From Phocoena phocoena (lineage: Eukaryota > Chordata > Mammalia > Artiodactyla > Phocoenidae), in NCBI RefSeq assembly GCF_963924675.1, contig NC_089228.1, positions 90,984,894 through 91,048,893 on the forward strand: 64,000 nt of DNA, written 5' to 3'. Shown here piece by piece: positions 46,641 through 59,789 of this stretch; position 1 is the first letter of the stretch; every line of letters starts with the position of its first letter. Below the pieces are notes generated by a model. That model was not told the origin of the DNA. It worked only from the letters and a program-made list of their open reading frames with translations, and made no database searches. The position numbers and the translations under genes are program-made.

Positions 46641-48954
46641 CTGACTCTACATTTTTGCCTCTGGGATTTCAACTTGGATCCCACTATGGCCTTTTGAGTT
46701 TAGCATTTATAGTTAATCTTTCTGGTGAATCTAGACTTTCTTCTAACCGTCTTTGACCTAAGATTGATGTTCCAGTCTTGGAATCTTTGTTTGCTTTGGA
46801 CATGAACATCATATACCAACACTTAAAAACTCTTTGGATCCAATTCTAAGTTGTAACTCAGCCAACACTTAACAAGACTAACCCCAACACCCAGGAATGA
46901 GACATTAAGATACCTCTGTCTTTATATTTGCTTGCTCAGTACCGAATTATTTACAGTTCCCTTAAGACCTCCATGGTGTTTCACGCCCATGCTCTGTTTG
47001 GAATGATATTTTAACTCTTGTTCACTTGGATCAATAATACTAGATACTCCACATTCATCTCAAGTGTCCCCTCACCCACATAACCTGCAGCTTAGTGGAA
47101 GGTGCTGATCAGAGGAGAAATATGGGAGAAATTCAAGATGTAAGAAGAGGGAAACATCAAGAAGTTAAATTAATAAAATTCGGGAGAAGCTATAGGACAG
47201 CCCCATCTTGAGAAGAGAGAAAGAAAATGAGAACAAACAAAAAAAGTTATAACTGTAGAATGACTCACATGTTTTTAACTTTTAAAAACTGAAATTAACA
47301 AAATACCAAAAGGATTCTGGCCAAGTAGAGGTAAAGAATGAGCTAAACTAACATTTTCTCTGGCAATAGAAACAAACCTCGTAATAACAGCATTGTAATG
47401 AGAAAAATCAAATGTAAATGAATACAGAATAGAGGCAGCATGTTTTCCAATTAGCTCTACCTTACAGGAAGATCTGGAGAGAAATTTGTGAGGTGTTCGG
47501 AACACAGACAAAAAATATGGAACTAAATGGAAATAATAAGACAAATAAAGGAGTTAATTCAAGAGTGTATATTCAAGAGAGCTTTAAGACATAGCTAGTT
47601 CTCTGGCTGACCTTGGTCTGAGCAGAGCTAAGTAAAAAAAAAGCCATGAAGCTGGGTTACCCTCAACATCTTATCTGGCCTTTCCAGGCATCACAGCTTG
47701 AAAGAAGTCCCCAGGCATCATGAACCTGGGCTGAGGGGAAAAAAGGATGCTGGGTCTTTGGTTTCTTGATCACAGTAATCCAGGCACACTGCTGCTTGGC
47801 GTAGCCCTCTCTCCCCTGGCATCTCCTTAAGGTTGGACCCAGGGATGGAGAGGAAGGATGGGAAGAAATGGATTAGAACCAGGAAGTCACATCTTCCCCA
47901 AATACCCTCCACTCAGAATGAGTTCACCGTCCCTCCTCAAGTCTCTAAAAGCACCCTGTGATTAGTCTGTCATGGCACTCTGCACATTTTATTGGTAGTA
48001 TCTGTTTATATACATATACCCATTTCCTCTAAGAATATCATACTATAGTGGTTTAATATAGGATTGGATAAAATGGGATGTAATAAACTCTGATATTTCA
48101 GCAGCTTAGTACAAGTTTTTTTTTCTCAATCCTACAAAGTCTGATGCAAGTTAGTAGAAATGTTTTCCACCTGGAAATCATGGGCCCAGGCTCCCTCCAC
48201 TGTGTGACGTTGCCAGGTCAACACATCATTTCCTGGGCCACAGCAGCATGGGAAGAGAAACAGGAAGTAGCGTGCTGGCTCCTAAATGCCTCAACCCATG
48301 AACTGCGTTCACATCTCAGGTTCAGAACTATTTACCTGGCTCAATCTCCAGCGAAGGGCTGAAAAACATCACCTCCTATGTGTTCAGAAAGGAAAATAAT
48401 TCAATACAGGGAGCACTGAGAGTTTCTACCTCTCCAATCTCATTGTCCTTGTGACCCCAATACCTGGAAGATGGGCAAGTCCATACTAAATACTGAATAA
48501 AGCCTTGCTGAACTGTATTGACTCTGCCTGGTGAACGTAAGGGAAGTGTTCACAGAAGATGAGACCAGGAAGCAGAGAAAAGGCCCCTTCAAAACCCTAA
48601 CCCCAAGAAAGGAGTCTGAAACAAGAGAAGAACCAGGAGAAAGCATTTTTGAGGAATCCAAATGAATGAATGAAGATAAGAATAGTCAATAGCATCACAT
48701 GCCACAGAGGAAATAAATAAGAACATGACTGAAAACAGGCCATTAGATTTGACAATTAGGTCATTAATGGCTTTTCTCTGGTGCAAGCCAAATCTCATTA
48801 TGGTGAGTTTTAGAGGGGATCCAAATCATTTCAGTGAGCTAGAGTTTCATAGCATGAATGTTGCTTGAAACAGATGGCTGTTTGAGATTTGTGGATGTTT
48901 TGTTTCTCTGAGATGTTTAACCTTAATAAAATTTCTTGCCATGAAATAGTAAGA
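46641..48954. other. unannotated DNA with weak L2 traces
   Basis: 46980-47100 and 47940-48020 have faint L2-like pyrimidine-rich segments. The rest was not recognised. No coding evidence. Confidence 0.45.
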
Positions 48955-49170
48955 ATAAGAATAGCTACCATTCATCATCCACTTGCTAAGTACCCAGCAC
49001 TCTGCTAAGTGTTTTATCACACTATTACTCATATTTAACAACAATCCTAGAAAGAAGGTATTGTTATATTCTGGTCCCACAGTTAGTATATACTGCAGTG
49101 AGGTTGGGGCCCAGCTCTTCAGTTCCAAAGTTTGTGCTCTTTGAATCACAGTCTGAACAGTGTGATATAT
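48955..49170 (-). repeat. MIR SINE, antisense
   Basis: 'agtacccagcactctgctaa', 'caacaatcctagaaagaagg' and 'aaagtttgtgctctttgaat' follow antisense MIR. It is diverged. Confidence 0.75.
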
Positions 49171-49759
49171 TTGAATAATGACATTTTCACAGTAAATTAA
49201 CAATAAAGCAAACTTTTCAAATTTTGTAGGGAAAACAGTGTGAAGTGTATATTGGCTGAATCGCAATTAGATTGAGACAATATCTCTGGAAAATTCTTTT
49301 TGAGTCAGTAGGGAACTGGTAAGGAAGCCTTGGAAATATTATTTTGGCCATACCAATAAGCAAACAATTCAAATTTCATTTAAAGCTCCCAGAGAATTTC
49401 ATCCTTGGCTAATACAGTCCTACAGTTCTATGGTGCCTGATTTTTTAACCATCTTAAAATGACTAGCCAAGTTGCCTTTTAAATTCATACCTGCTATTGA
49501 ATACTTACCTGGCTGGCCCATCTAGAGCATGACTTATGAACAGTCTTCCATACACACTTTCATATATGGCTTTTTATTTTATTAAAAAATTCACTGGACT
49601 TCCTGGATGAGAGTTATTAAGACACATATTATACCCTGGCTTAAGTCAGAAATGTATAGTTTAGCACTTATAAATTTCATTGTAATTTTTATTCTAAGCT
49701 TCACCAGGAATTTCAAGTTTGTATTTTACTATCTCAGAGCCTGAAAATTAAGTGACTAT
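49171..49759. other. unannotated AT-rich DNA
   Basis: Nothing was recognised. Confidence 0.5.
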
Positions 49760-50110
49760 TAAAAGTAAGAATTGGGGCTTCCCTGGTGGCGCAGTGGTTG
49801 AGAATCTGCCTGCCAATGCAGGGGACACGGGTTCGAGCCCTGGTCTGGGAAGATCCCACATGCCGCAGAGCAACTGGGCCCATGAGCCACAACTACTGAG
49901 CCTGCGCGTCTGGAGCCTGTGCTCCGCAACAAGAGAGGCCACGATAGTGAGAGGCCCGCGCACTGCGATGAAGAGTGGCCCCCACTTGCCACAACTAGAG
50001 AAAGCCCTCACACAGAAAAGAAGACCCAACACAGCCATAAATTAATTAATTAATTATTTTTTAAAAAAAGAGATCTTAAAAAATAAATAAATAAAATAAA
50101 AGTAAGAATT
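49760..50110 (+). mobile_element. CHR SINE, intermediate form, with TSD
   Basis: Head 'ggggcttccctggtggcgca', B-box 'gggttcgagccc', and a body with the 'agtggcccccacttgcc' 3' block and (TTAA)n tail, followed by more A-rich sequence. The TSD 'taaaagtaagaatt' is exact at 49760-49773 and 50097-50110. Confidence 0.97.
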
Positions 50111-50189
50111 ATTTCATGTGAATCCTTAGGAATGACTGTTAGAAAATAAATATTAGGCAGAACAGAACAATATAGGTGTGTTTCATTTA

Positions 50190-50330
50190 CTAATTTAGCA
50201 AATCTTATTGAATGAACACCTGAAGAGAGCAGAGTACTGGACTGAGTACAACAGGGAAGATACTCCTTACCCTCAGTGTGTCAAAATATAGTAGAACAAT
50301 GAAACTAAGTGAATGGATTTGCATAAGAAA
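50190..50330 (-). repeat. L2 3' end, antisense (weak)
   Basis: 'agcaaatcttattgaatgaa' and 'gagtacaacagggaagatac' resemble the antisense L2 end. Confidence 0.4.
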
Positions 50331-50999
50331 CAAGCAAAGTAGTATATCCGCAGCTACAAAATTATATAAAAGGCTGTCCTAAACTTCTGTATACTATTCA
50401 ACATTCAATTTACAGAAAAAATAAATGTAAGCACCTCATGACAAATAGTTCACTTTAACAGACGCATTGTAAGTTTTCCTTAAACAGCAAACCCTTCTTA
50501 TACATATTTCTACTGTGATTCTTTGGCACCTTGATCTCCCACTCTATCCCAAACAATTTTGTTTTGTTTTTGTTTTTGTTTTCTCTTACAGGACTAAGCT
50601 TTATCCCAGTACTAGGCGTCTACTTTCAGTGTATGGACTTGACTTTTACTTCACAGAGAACACAGAGACCATCTTCCTGCATCTAATTAGCTTTTCCTTC
50701 AACCTTTTGTATAATGAAGAGAGTATCTCACTTCCAATCAAGGTTCGGCCCCTTCAAAGATACTGTGAGTCCTAACCACCTCCACTGCTTTTAGACTTTA
50801 CCCCTTGAGCTTCTCCTCTTTTGCTTTGTATCTCAATCTGCAATTAAATACATTTACTGTTCACTGCCAGTCTTTTCACCGAAGTTTCCCCAGTCATGGT
50901 TTATTTGGCAGTTCACCCTCTAATCGTTTCCTCAAAATGACATTATATAAATAACATTTCCTGGGTTTTTGCACATTCAAAACTGTTTTCCTGTAGTCT
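50331..50999. other. unannotated DNA
   Basis: No element was recognised. A (TTTTG)n patch is at 50561-50580. Confidence 0.5.
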
Positions 51000-51850
51000 T
51001 TAAACCACAGATGAAAGACATCTTGGTCATATATAAGATCTCTGGCCCATTCTTTCTTTTCTTGAATATAAAAAATTGTTCCACTGTCTTTTTGGATTAA
51101 TTTATATCTTTAGAAAAGTCTGATGCCTGCCCAACTTCATTCCCCCATAAGTGAGTTGATGTTTTTACCTGCTTGTCCAAAACTTTCTTTCTTTATTCTA
51201 ATCACTTTAAGATATGTGTTGATGTTGACTTTTCTACATCAATTTTCCCTGGTACACAGTAAGCCCTTTAAATATGTAGATTCATGCCTTATTTTGTTTT
51301 TAGAAAAGTTTCCTTTAATTTTATTTTTAAACATTCGTTCTGTTCTTTTGTTTTGGTTTTCTTCTTGGGAGACTCCATATGTATAAGTTTGCTTGTGTTT
51401 TTTTCCTATAATTTTGCCTCTAATTCTTTTTATTTCTGTATTTCTTGTTTGTTTCATTCACTTTTCCCATACTTTGTCTCCTTCTGTGCTTTCAATGGTG
51501 CCTACTCTTCTTGTGTTCTAATTTAGACTTCTGAAAAAAATTTTTCCTTTCTCTTTTGTTTCTTCCATGGTTTCTGCCAAATCCCATTGCACCTCTTCCT
51601 TTAATTATTTCATCATCTGTTGTCTGGTCCTGAGTTCTTGTATTTGTGCTTTTTACCCCTTCATTAATAACAGTTATTACTTGCTAAATAATCAAGTAAT
51701 GTTAAGTTACAATTTTTATCTGCTTCTTAGCAATACTTTTCTGGTGCATTTCATTGTCTATAGGAAAATTTTCCAATTCTTTTCCACAGTTTGATAGTAT
51801 CTCTGTATAGCTGCTTTTCCACCTCCTTTTGCTGTTACTCATATTTGAAT
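51000..51850. other. T-rich, strand-asymmetric block, probable ancient repeat
   Basis: Strongly T-rich on the plus strand with many TTTT and TTCTT runs. It contains 'caattttccctggtacacag' and 'ctttaaatatgtagattcat', which recall a dispersed mammalian repeat I cannot name. The open frames here reflect the T bias. Confidence 0.4.
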
Positions 51851-53036
51851 GAGTTTAATTTTCCTGGACTAGCTTTTTGAAAAGGTTACTAGTGGGTAGA
51901 AAGGAAGGACTAAGGAGTTCCAGTCTGCCAAGCTTTACAGCTCATGGGCTCTCTCTGTTCCTGTCTGTTGCAACAGACTATTTCCTTTAAAAATAATGCC
52001 AGTTATTATTCAACCACATTCCCTTTGCCCTTAAGGTTCAGAATGGTTTCCATTGATGTGATCTTCCAGTTTCTTCACCAGCCACTGCCACAAAGGACAT
52101 ATATCTCTTACCTTCCAAGGTAGGATCTCCACTTTCTGTCGGTGCATTTTGATTTGTACTTTCTGTAGTCTGCCACCTGTGTGGACCCCAGACCCTTCCC
52201 ATCTCTCCAGAATTCCACACCCTGTTCCATCTCATCTAGGGTGAATATATCTCAGTTTGTCCAAGGATTGAAGAAGTTCCTAAGACTGGGACATTCAATG
52301 CTAAAGCTAGGAAAGGTCCAGGCAAACTTGGACCAGTTGGTCACTCTGAATTCATCCTTGCTCATCACTGCAGTTGGCATTCAGGATGGGGCCCGCCTCG
52401 TCTGGAAGTAAACACTTACTGTCTTTCCTGAAATTCACCACAGCTAATGCCCTATTCACCACCCTTCTCACTGTCCATCACCATTTACCATGCAGCTCCT
52501 TGACTGCTCCTATTGGCTTCAGCTGCTTTGGGCAGTATGTATACATAAAGCATAGTTTAAGAGATCTCTGGTTCTCCAGGTTTTACTGAAAATGGAGTTT
52601 GTGAATTTTTTTTCACTCAACTTGCTCTATATAATTTCGAAGAGGAGAAGTGGAAAAATTCAAACTAAGCCTCTCACATGTTTCCTTGGAGCTCAAAAGA
52701 TATCTTCTGTTGTCTTAACAGAGTTCCAGGTTGAAGAGCCTCACTTCTAATATAATTGAATTTCTTAACCAAGAGAACTCTGCAGTCAAGACTGTGATGC
52801 TTAGAATAAGCAGACCATGTAAGCAATACCCCACACAGAATGATGAGCCAGCAAGGTGAACTCCAGGCTATGCATGCTGCACATTACACAAGCACATCAA
52901 GGCACCTAAAAGTACAAAAGCATAAGCATCAAGTGCTATGTGGATACAAAGTAATAAAAACAGTATCGGAAACTTTGATAACTAAGAAATCATATTGGGA
53001 GTTAAATAACAGCCTGAAGAGAGGGTAGGTGGAACA
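51851..53036. other. unannotated DNA
   Basis: No repeat or exon was recognised. Short open frames overlap on both strands. Confidence 0.5.
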
Positions 53037-53264
53037 CAGAACCAGGTTGGGTTTTTTTTTGCGGTACGTGGGCCTCTCACTGTTGTGGCCTCTCCCATTG
53101 CGGAGCACAGGCTCTGGACGCGCAGGCTCAGCGGCCATGGCTCACGGGCCCAGCCGCTCCGCGGCATGTGGGATCCTCCCGGACCGGGGCACGAACCCGC
53201 GTCCCCTGCATCGGCAGGCGGACTCTCAACCACTGCGCCACCAGGGAAGCCCCAGAACCAGGTT
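53037..53264 (-). mobile_element. CHR SINE, short form, antisense, with TSD
   Basis: The T-tail is followed by 'gcggtacgtgggcctctcac' and a CpG-rich body, ending at antisense head 'ccaccagggaagcc'. The TSD 'cagaaccaggtt' is exact at 53037-53048 and 53253-53264. Few changes and many CpGs suggest a young copy. Confidence 0.97.
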
Positions 53265-53359
53265 TTGAATAAGCCCTCTTTGAATAAAAAGTTGCTGTTT
53301 TTTTTATTATAGCCAATTCATAAATACAAGTGTAAAAAATAGGCAGAATAAGTGCTCCT

Positions 53360-53560
53360 ATATGCAAATCATTGTGCCAGATGCAGAGGCATTGGTTATT
53401 TTACTTAAACCTAACAACTTTTCAAGGTAAGCATAATGAAATTGAGTGTCGGAAAAGTTAAAATAACCAATATCATTCAGCTAGCAGATTCCAAAGCTAG
53501 GATTCAAACCTGGGCATCTCTGGGACCAATGCCCATACTCTTCTTGCTACATCACTCTGC
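53360..53560 (-). repeat. MIR SINE, antisense
   Basis: 'tattttacttaaacctaaca', 'tcattcagctagcagattcc', 'gctaggattcaaacctgggc' and 'cttcttgctacatcactctg' match antisense MIR in order. Confidence 0.8.
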
Positions 53561-54689
53561 CTCTTTTCAATCAAAGGAAGGAATTAATGGAAGTTCAATG
53601 CATGGAAGAGAAGCCTTGAGGGAGATAGTAACTTAAAACAGGGGCCTGGGGAGGGCAGTCATTGAGTTCTAACCAGATGTGGCAAAAGCTCAAGTGTAAA
53701 TAGTATAACTGCAGCAGGAACACACAGGGAGCAAGAAAGGCAGCAACGATATTTATCAAGATTTTTAATGCAATTGCTTCCACAAGCTAGAGAGACATTT
53801 AAGACCTGAACAACTCGGTGCATCTGGTTTCATCCCCTGACAGAAGCCCATTTTGACGAAGTGGGAATTAAATTCACAAATGTAAGAAACTAGAATAGTT
53901 TATCAAATTTCTTCCTGCTGTTATGGAAAATAATGTTGTGATAGGGAATGAGATTAAATCTCTCAAAAATCAAATTTAGTTTAAAAAAAGAGAGAGAGTG
54001 GCAGGCTAACTGGTCTACCAGAGGAGACAGAGGTATCAGGTTTAATTCTTAGAAAAGGGTTTGCAAAAAGAAAGTCTGACTCTTCATGTCCCTGAAAAGC
54101 TATTAAAATTAGATAAGTTCCAAGCATTTATAAAGTGTTAGCTTATAGCCCCTTCCCAAACTACAAACATGATGCATCCAAAGACTCAGGTGATCAGGAT
54201 GACATCATTGGACTCATCTTCATCTTCAGTCAACCCTCACACAGACTCCACTAGGAGCAAAGCCCTCTGCATGTTTAACCTTGGCTTCTGCATAGTGCCC
54301 CATGAATAGAAAGAAATTTGGGTTTGCAAGCCTTCAGTTGATAGGCAAAAACTGCACCATGCAGGAAGCTAAATGATTTGAAGGGCATATACAGTCTTGA
54401 CCAGAAACCTCCCTGCAATGCCATAAATCTTAATTTCATTAATTTCCAGCTATTCCAGTAATTTATTCAATAAGAAAATAAAATATTAACCCTTTATCTC
54501 CAGATACCAGTGCATTTGAATTCCACTAATCTTTATCTAGCTACTCCAGCCCATACTGACCTCTCCTTTCTCTGAAAATTATTCCAATGGCTCATATAGT
54601 TGGACTCTTAATTAGTTTTGTAATTGTTTATATCAGTAAGCTTGGATGCAAACTAGAGGATAAGTTCTTTAAGCATTAGCTCTAAACAT
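53561..54689. other. unannotated DNA
   Basis: No confident element. A small (GA)n patch is at 53988-53998. Confidence 0.5.
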
Positions 54690-55335
54690 TGTGATAATCC
54701 AGAGAAAATTCTTGGAGAAAACAGAAACCATCAGACAGGAACTCCCTGTGCTGCCCAAAGACACAACATACATACTATCTTTCATCCCTCTAGCTGAGGC
54801 CAATTCTTCCCTCTGCATTCCAGATTCTATCCTTTCTGATTTTGTCAAAAACTTGGCATTATTAAGTGTGTATCTCTTGTATGGTTAATCTTTTCTTTCC
54901 TATTGGTCCCTTTCTATTGTATTCAACCATGCTCAAGTATCTCCAGATTTTCAAACTTTCCCATGTACTTTCTCCCCATTCTCACTAAACATTATTACTC
55001 TCTCCTCCCTTCATGGAAAACTTCTCCAAGGACTGTCAAGTGTCAAAGTTCCTCTATCTTCATATCAATATTCTTCACACACTCTAACCTGGCTTCTCTC
55101 TCATATGTGCCATTTAATTCCATCCAAACAATTGTATAAGGTGATCAGTGACTTCCATGGTATCAAATTCAATGGAATCTTTTTATTTTATTTGACATCT
55201 CAAAATATGCAACACTGTTATTCACACACTCTGACCAAAACATCCTCTTTGCTTTCTGACATAAAACTCTTCTAACTTGATTTCCTACTCAATACACTTC
55301 ATTCCCCTTTCTTGGATACTTCACCTCTACCAACT
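54690..55335 (+). repeat. L2 reverse-transcriptase region, decayed
   Basis: 'tcagtgacttccatggtatc', 'aaattcaatggaatcttttt' and 'ttatttgacatctcaaaata' align with the part of L2 ORF2 that encodes the RT stretch around the L-x-D-L-S-A-A-F-D-T motif. Only a ghost of this survives. Frameshifts and stops are everywhere. Confidence 0.55.
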
Positions 55336-55947
55336 CTTTAAATGGTAGAGTTCCTAATTGAATTTCCCTGGTCTTTTTCTCACTGGGTCAGTAAGTGGCC
55401 TGTTACTCTGGGTTTATTTTTCATGATAGGCTGGGATTCCAAATATGTAAGTGTGCTATTTTTATTTTATGTTGGAAAACTCTTTTCTCCTCTGAGTAGC
55501 AGAGCTAACATTAATTTTTTGGCATAGTGTGGAAAAGTATAAAAAATTTTCCAGGACTTCATCTTATCTGTTATTATTTGATTTCGATTTTCAGGTAAAA
55601 CGGTAATGGACCAAGGGGTGATGTCAGTGAAAACAGTTGAGTAGGATCATCGAAAATTCTGTCTCTGTGAATGCAATAAGACTACTGGCAAAATAGTCAG
55701 AATCAACTTTTTCAGAACTCTGATAATTAACCAAAGGCTTTCAGCAATCCAGGGACTGTTTATTCAAGAAAAACATATGACTCTTAGTAAGAACAGTGAC
55801 CTTTGTAGCATTTTTATTCCGATCGCCCCCTCCCCACCTCCATGGTAACTTTGAAAGCCAGCAACCAGAAATCACAGTGGAAACCAGTAGCCTAGCAGCC
55901 ACTGGAGGCGGGGGACGGAACTGAAGCTCCATCAAAGCCTCATCTTG
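55336..55947. other. unannotated DNA upstream of old L1
   Basis: 55655-55947 may be an older dispersed sequence next to the L1, but no family was assigned. Confidence 0.45.
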
Positions 55948-58250
55948 TGCCAACAAATCAGATAATCTAAATAAAATGGACAAATCCCTAGAAAGATACA
56001 TATGACTAAAACTAACTCAAGAGAAACAGAAAATATGAATAGACCTATAACAAATAACATGATGACATTAGTAACCAAAAACTTCCCACAAAGAAAAGCC
56101 CAGGAGCAGATGGCTCCACCACTCAGTACTACAAAATATTCAAAAAAGAATTCATATGAATACTTCACAAACTCTCCCAAAAACTAGAAGAGGGAAGAGC
56201 ACTTCCTAACTCCTTCTATGAGTCCAATATTGCCTTGAAACCAAAACCAGACACTCACAATGAGAAAAGGAAAAATACACACGAATATTCCTAATGAATA
56301 GTGATGTAAAAATCCTGAACAAAATACTAGCAAACAAAATTCAGCAACACATAAAAAAGATTATATATACCATGTGACCAAGTGGAATTTATCCTACAAA
56401 TACAAAATTGGTTCAACATAGAAAAATGAATCAATGCAGACACCATATTAGTAAAATAAAGGGTTAAAAGCCACATGATCATCTCAATAGATACAGAAAA
56501 AGCAATGGACAAAATCCAAAACCTTGCATGACAAAAACATTCAATAAACTAGGAATAGAAGGAAACTCCTTCAATCTAATAAAGGGCATCTATTTTTTTT
56601 AAAACCACAACATATTTAATAGTGAAAAACTAAAAGCTTGAAAGATTAGAAACAATACAAAGATGTCCATCTCACCACTTCCATTCAACATTGTATTGGA
56701 GATTCCAGCCATGCCAATTAGGCAAGAAAAAAAAAAAAAAGACATCCACATTTTTTAAAAGAAGCAAATTTATGTCTATTTGCAGATGACATAGTCTTCT
56801 TGTATATAGAAAATCATAAGGTACCACCAAAAATAAAACTATTAGAAGCAGCAAACACATTTAGCAAGGTTGCAAGATATAAGATCAATGTACAAAATCA
56901 ATTGTATATCTATACATTAGCAATAAACAATCTGAAAATTAAAATAAGAAAACAATTTTATTTATAATAGCAACAAAAAGAATAAATACTTAGGAATAAA
57001 TTTAACCAAAAAGTATAAAATGTGTACACTGAAAACTATAAAACATCTTTGAAAGAAATTAAAGAGTATCTGTAAAATGCAGTTTTACATGTATTGAAGT
57101 TCATGTATTGAGTTCATGTATTGAAGGATTAAATATTTTAACCCGAAAATACTCCCCAAATCAATCTACAGATTCAATACAAAGTCCATCAAAATCCAAG
57201 TTGCCTTTTTTACACATATTGCCAACCTGATCCTAAACCTCATATGGAAATGCAAGTGAATCAAAATATTCAAAAACAATCTTGAAAAAGAATTACAAAG
57301 TTAGAAGACTCACACTTCCTGGTTTCAAAACACACTACAAAACTACATTAATCAAGGCTGTAAGGTACTGGCTTAAGGACAGAGATATAGAAAAATGGAA
57401 TAAAATAGAGAGTTCAGAAATAAACCCATAGGCTTTTGACCAACTGATTTTTGACAAGCATGAGAAGACAATTCAATGAAGAATAGTCTTGCCACCAATA
57501 GTACTGGAACAACTGGCTAACACACGCAAAAGAATAAAGTTAGATCCCGACCTCACACCACACACCAAAATTAACTCAGAATGAACCAAAGACCTAAATG
57601 CTAGAGCCAAACCTATAAACTATCAGAAGAAAACATAGACATAAATCTTCATGACCTTTAGGTTAGTCAATAATTTCTTAGATATGACACCAAAAAAACC
57701 CAGGCAAAACAATAAAAAATAGATAAATTAGACTTCTTCAAAATTAAAAACTTTTGTGCTTCATGTGACACTATCAAGAATGTTAATACAACCCCTGGAA
57801 TAGAAGAAAATATTTGCAAATAATATATCAGATAAGGGACTAATATCCAAAATATATAAAAACTCTTACAACTTATTAGTCAGCCTTAAAAGAAATTAAG
57901 TACTGCTATATGATAAAACATGGATGAACCTTGAAAACATGATGCTAAGAAGCAGCCAAACACAAAAGGCCACATATTGTATTGTTCCATTTATATGAAG
58001 TGTCCAAGGTACTCTAAGGTAAATCCATAGAGACAGAAAGATTAGTTAGCACGTGCTAGAGGTTGTGGAGAAGGGAGAATGGAGAGTACCTTCCAGTGGG
58101 TACTGGATTTCTTAACATAAAAATACTCTAAAATTAGATTGTATCTATGGCTGCACATGCTGAATATACTGAAAACCACTGAACTGTATGCTTTAAGTGT
58201 ATGCATATTATGGTATGTGAATTATATTTCAATAAAAAAATTTAAAAGGG
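55948..58250 (+). mobile_element. old 5'-truncated LINE-1 (L1M type), 2.3 kb
   Basis: It starts in ORF2 ('ataaaatggacaaatcccta') and passes the FADD reverse-transcriptase motif (56779-56790). It then follows the same ORF2 order as copies A and B and ends with 'gtgaattatatttcaataaa', typical of older L1M families. Divergence is much higher than in copies A and B. A local triplication of a 13-14 base unit lies at 57088-57126. Confidence 0.85.
55980..57900 (+). pseudogene. decayed L1 ORF2
   Basis: ORF2 similarity can be followed across RT and C-terminal regions, but stops and shifts interrupt every frame. Only open pieces of about 60 codons remain. It is useful only as an age marker. Confidence 0.75.
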
Positions 58251-59056
58251 ACTTATGCCACTGAGTAATGCCACACTTAGGTATATATTCTATGGAGAAA
58301 CCTCACAAGGAGACATGTACAAGAATATTTATTCCTGGGCTTCCCTGGTGGCACAGTGGTTGAGAGTCCGCCTGCCGATGCAGGGTATGCAGGTCTGCGC
58401 CCTGGTCCAGGAAGATCCCACATGCTGCGGAGTGGCTAGGCCCCTGAGCCATGGCCACTGAGCCTGCGCGTCCGGAGCCTGTGCTCCGCAATGGGAGAGG
58501 CCACAACAGTGAGATGCCCGCGTACCAAAAAAAAAAAAGAATATTTATTCCTGCATTGTCTGAGAAAAAATAGAAACAAATTAAAGATCCATCAACAAAA
58601 GAATGGATAAATTATGATTTTTTTTATACAGTTGAATACAGCAGTTTAAATGCACTAAAGCATGTGTATTAATGTATATTGAGTGAGAAGTTAAAGAAGC
58701 CCAAAACATATCGTTTAATAAGGATGGAAAACAGGCAAAGCAATGTTATAAATTATTTATGGGTACACATATAGTACAGGTATAAAATATTCACAAGAAT
58801 TAAGACTCCATGTTCAGGATACTTGTTACCTCTGCTGATGGCAGGAAAGAAATGGAATCAGGTTAGCTACAGGGGCTTCAACTATATCTGTAAGATTTCA
58901 ACTTGGAAAGGAGAAGGGAGGTAGGGAGAAAGATAGATCTGAAGCAAATTTTTAAAATCATTATAGGAATGAGCTGAGTGGTAAATACATGATTTTTTGT
59001 TATATTAGTGTCTATACTTTTCTGTGTGTGTGAAATATTTTATAATAAAATGAAAG
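58251..59056 (+). repeat. old L1 3' end, interrupted by a CHR SINE
   Basis: Old-L1 pattern: 'aggagacatgtacaagaata', 'gatccatcaacaaaagaatg', 'taattatg'-like AT sequence, and end 'gtgaaatattttataataaa'. The CHR at 58338-58536 is inserted within it. Confidence 0.6.
58321..58553 (+). mobile_element. CHR SINE, short form, with 17-bp TSD
   Basis: Head 'ggcttccctggtggcacagt', a changed B-box region ('aggtctgcgcc'), a short body and an A-tail. The TSD 'aagaatatttattcctg' is exact at 58321-58337 and 58537-58553. It is inserted into the older L1 3' end. Confidence 0.97.
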
Positions 59057-59494
59057 ATATGCTACTATTTAAATATACATTTATTTTATATATCGATGGA
59101 TATAGATATAACCAAAACATAATCAAATATAATTTGACTTTAACTCACCAGTTCTTCCAAGTGTAGAGACCAGAGAAATTAGAACTTAAAGTGGCTTACT
59201 AGTCTACTGATGTATTTTGCTAATTAATTTTCTAAGAGATCTCTATAGAGATCTCCTTTTAATCTTAAGATAATTTTTTTTACTGTTTGAAAAATCAAGT
59301 CATGATTATTCTCAATATTCAGAAACTATGATAAAGTATAAATAATTCAATATAAAATTATATACATAACCATACTGCTGAGAGATAGCCGCTATTTATA
59401 TCTGTCTGGGTACTTTCAGTCTTTTTCTTATGGCAGACATGTATCTTTTTATATAAAATTAGGGTCATGTTATTCACATGTAAATTAGACTCTC
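59057..59494. other. unannotated AT-rich DNA with a palindrome
   Basis: No repeat was recognised. A perfect 20-bp palindrome lies at 59236-59255. Confidence 0.5.
59236..59255. other. perfect 20-bp palindrome
   Basis: 'gagatctctatagagatctc' equals its own reverse complement, with no spacer. Confidence 0.9.
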
Positions 59495-59789
59495 ATTTGT
59501 CTGCTGAAAACTTCCAATGCCTTCCTAATAGCCTCGTATAAAATCTAAACTCTTTACCTAACCTTTGCCTCAGAGACCCTATAGGATGTAGGCCTGCTTG
59601 CCTGGTCTTCTCTCACTCTCCCCCCCCACCTATTCTATTTAAACCTCATTAGCCTTCTAATTGGACTAAGCTTGCTACCAACACAGCACTTTTGCACATG
59701 TTCTTCTTTCTTCCTAGGGTGTTCTTCTCTCATGGAATTGTTTGGATTATTGTTCATCAAATATTCACCTACCTCTCCCACTCTAGATG
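59495..59789 (+). repeat. LINE L2, left part
   Basis: 'cttccaatgccttcctaata', 'aaatctaaactctttaccta', 'tgcctggtcttctctcactc' and 'cttttgcacatgttcttctt' are sense L2. The element resumes after the MLT1 insertion. Confidence 0.85.

Noticed and set aside
48847..49266. 139-codon minus frame
   Set aside because: More than half overlaps an antisense MIR, so it is a chance opening in a repeat.
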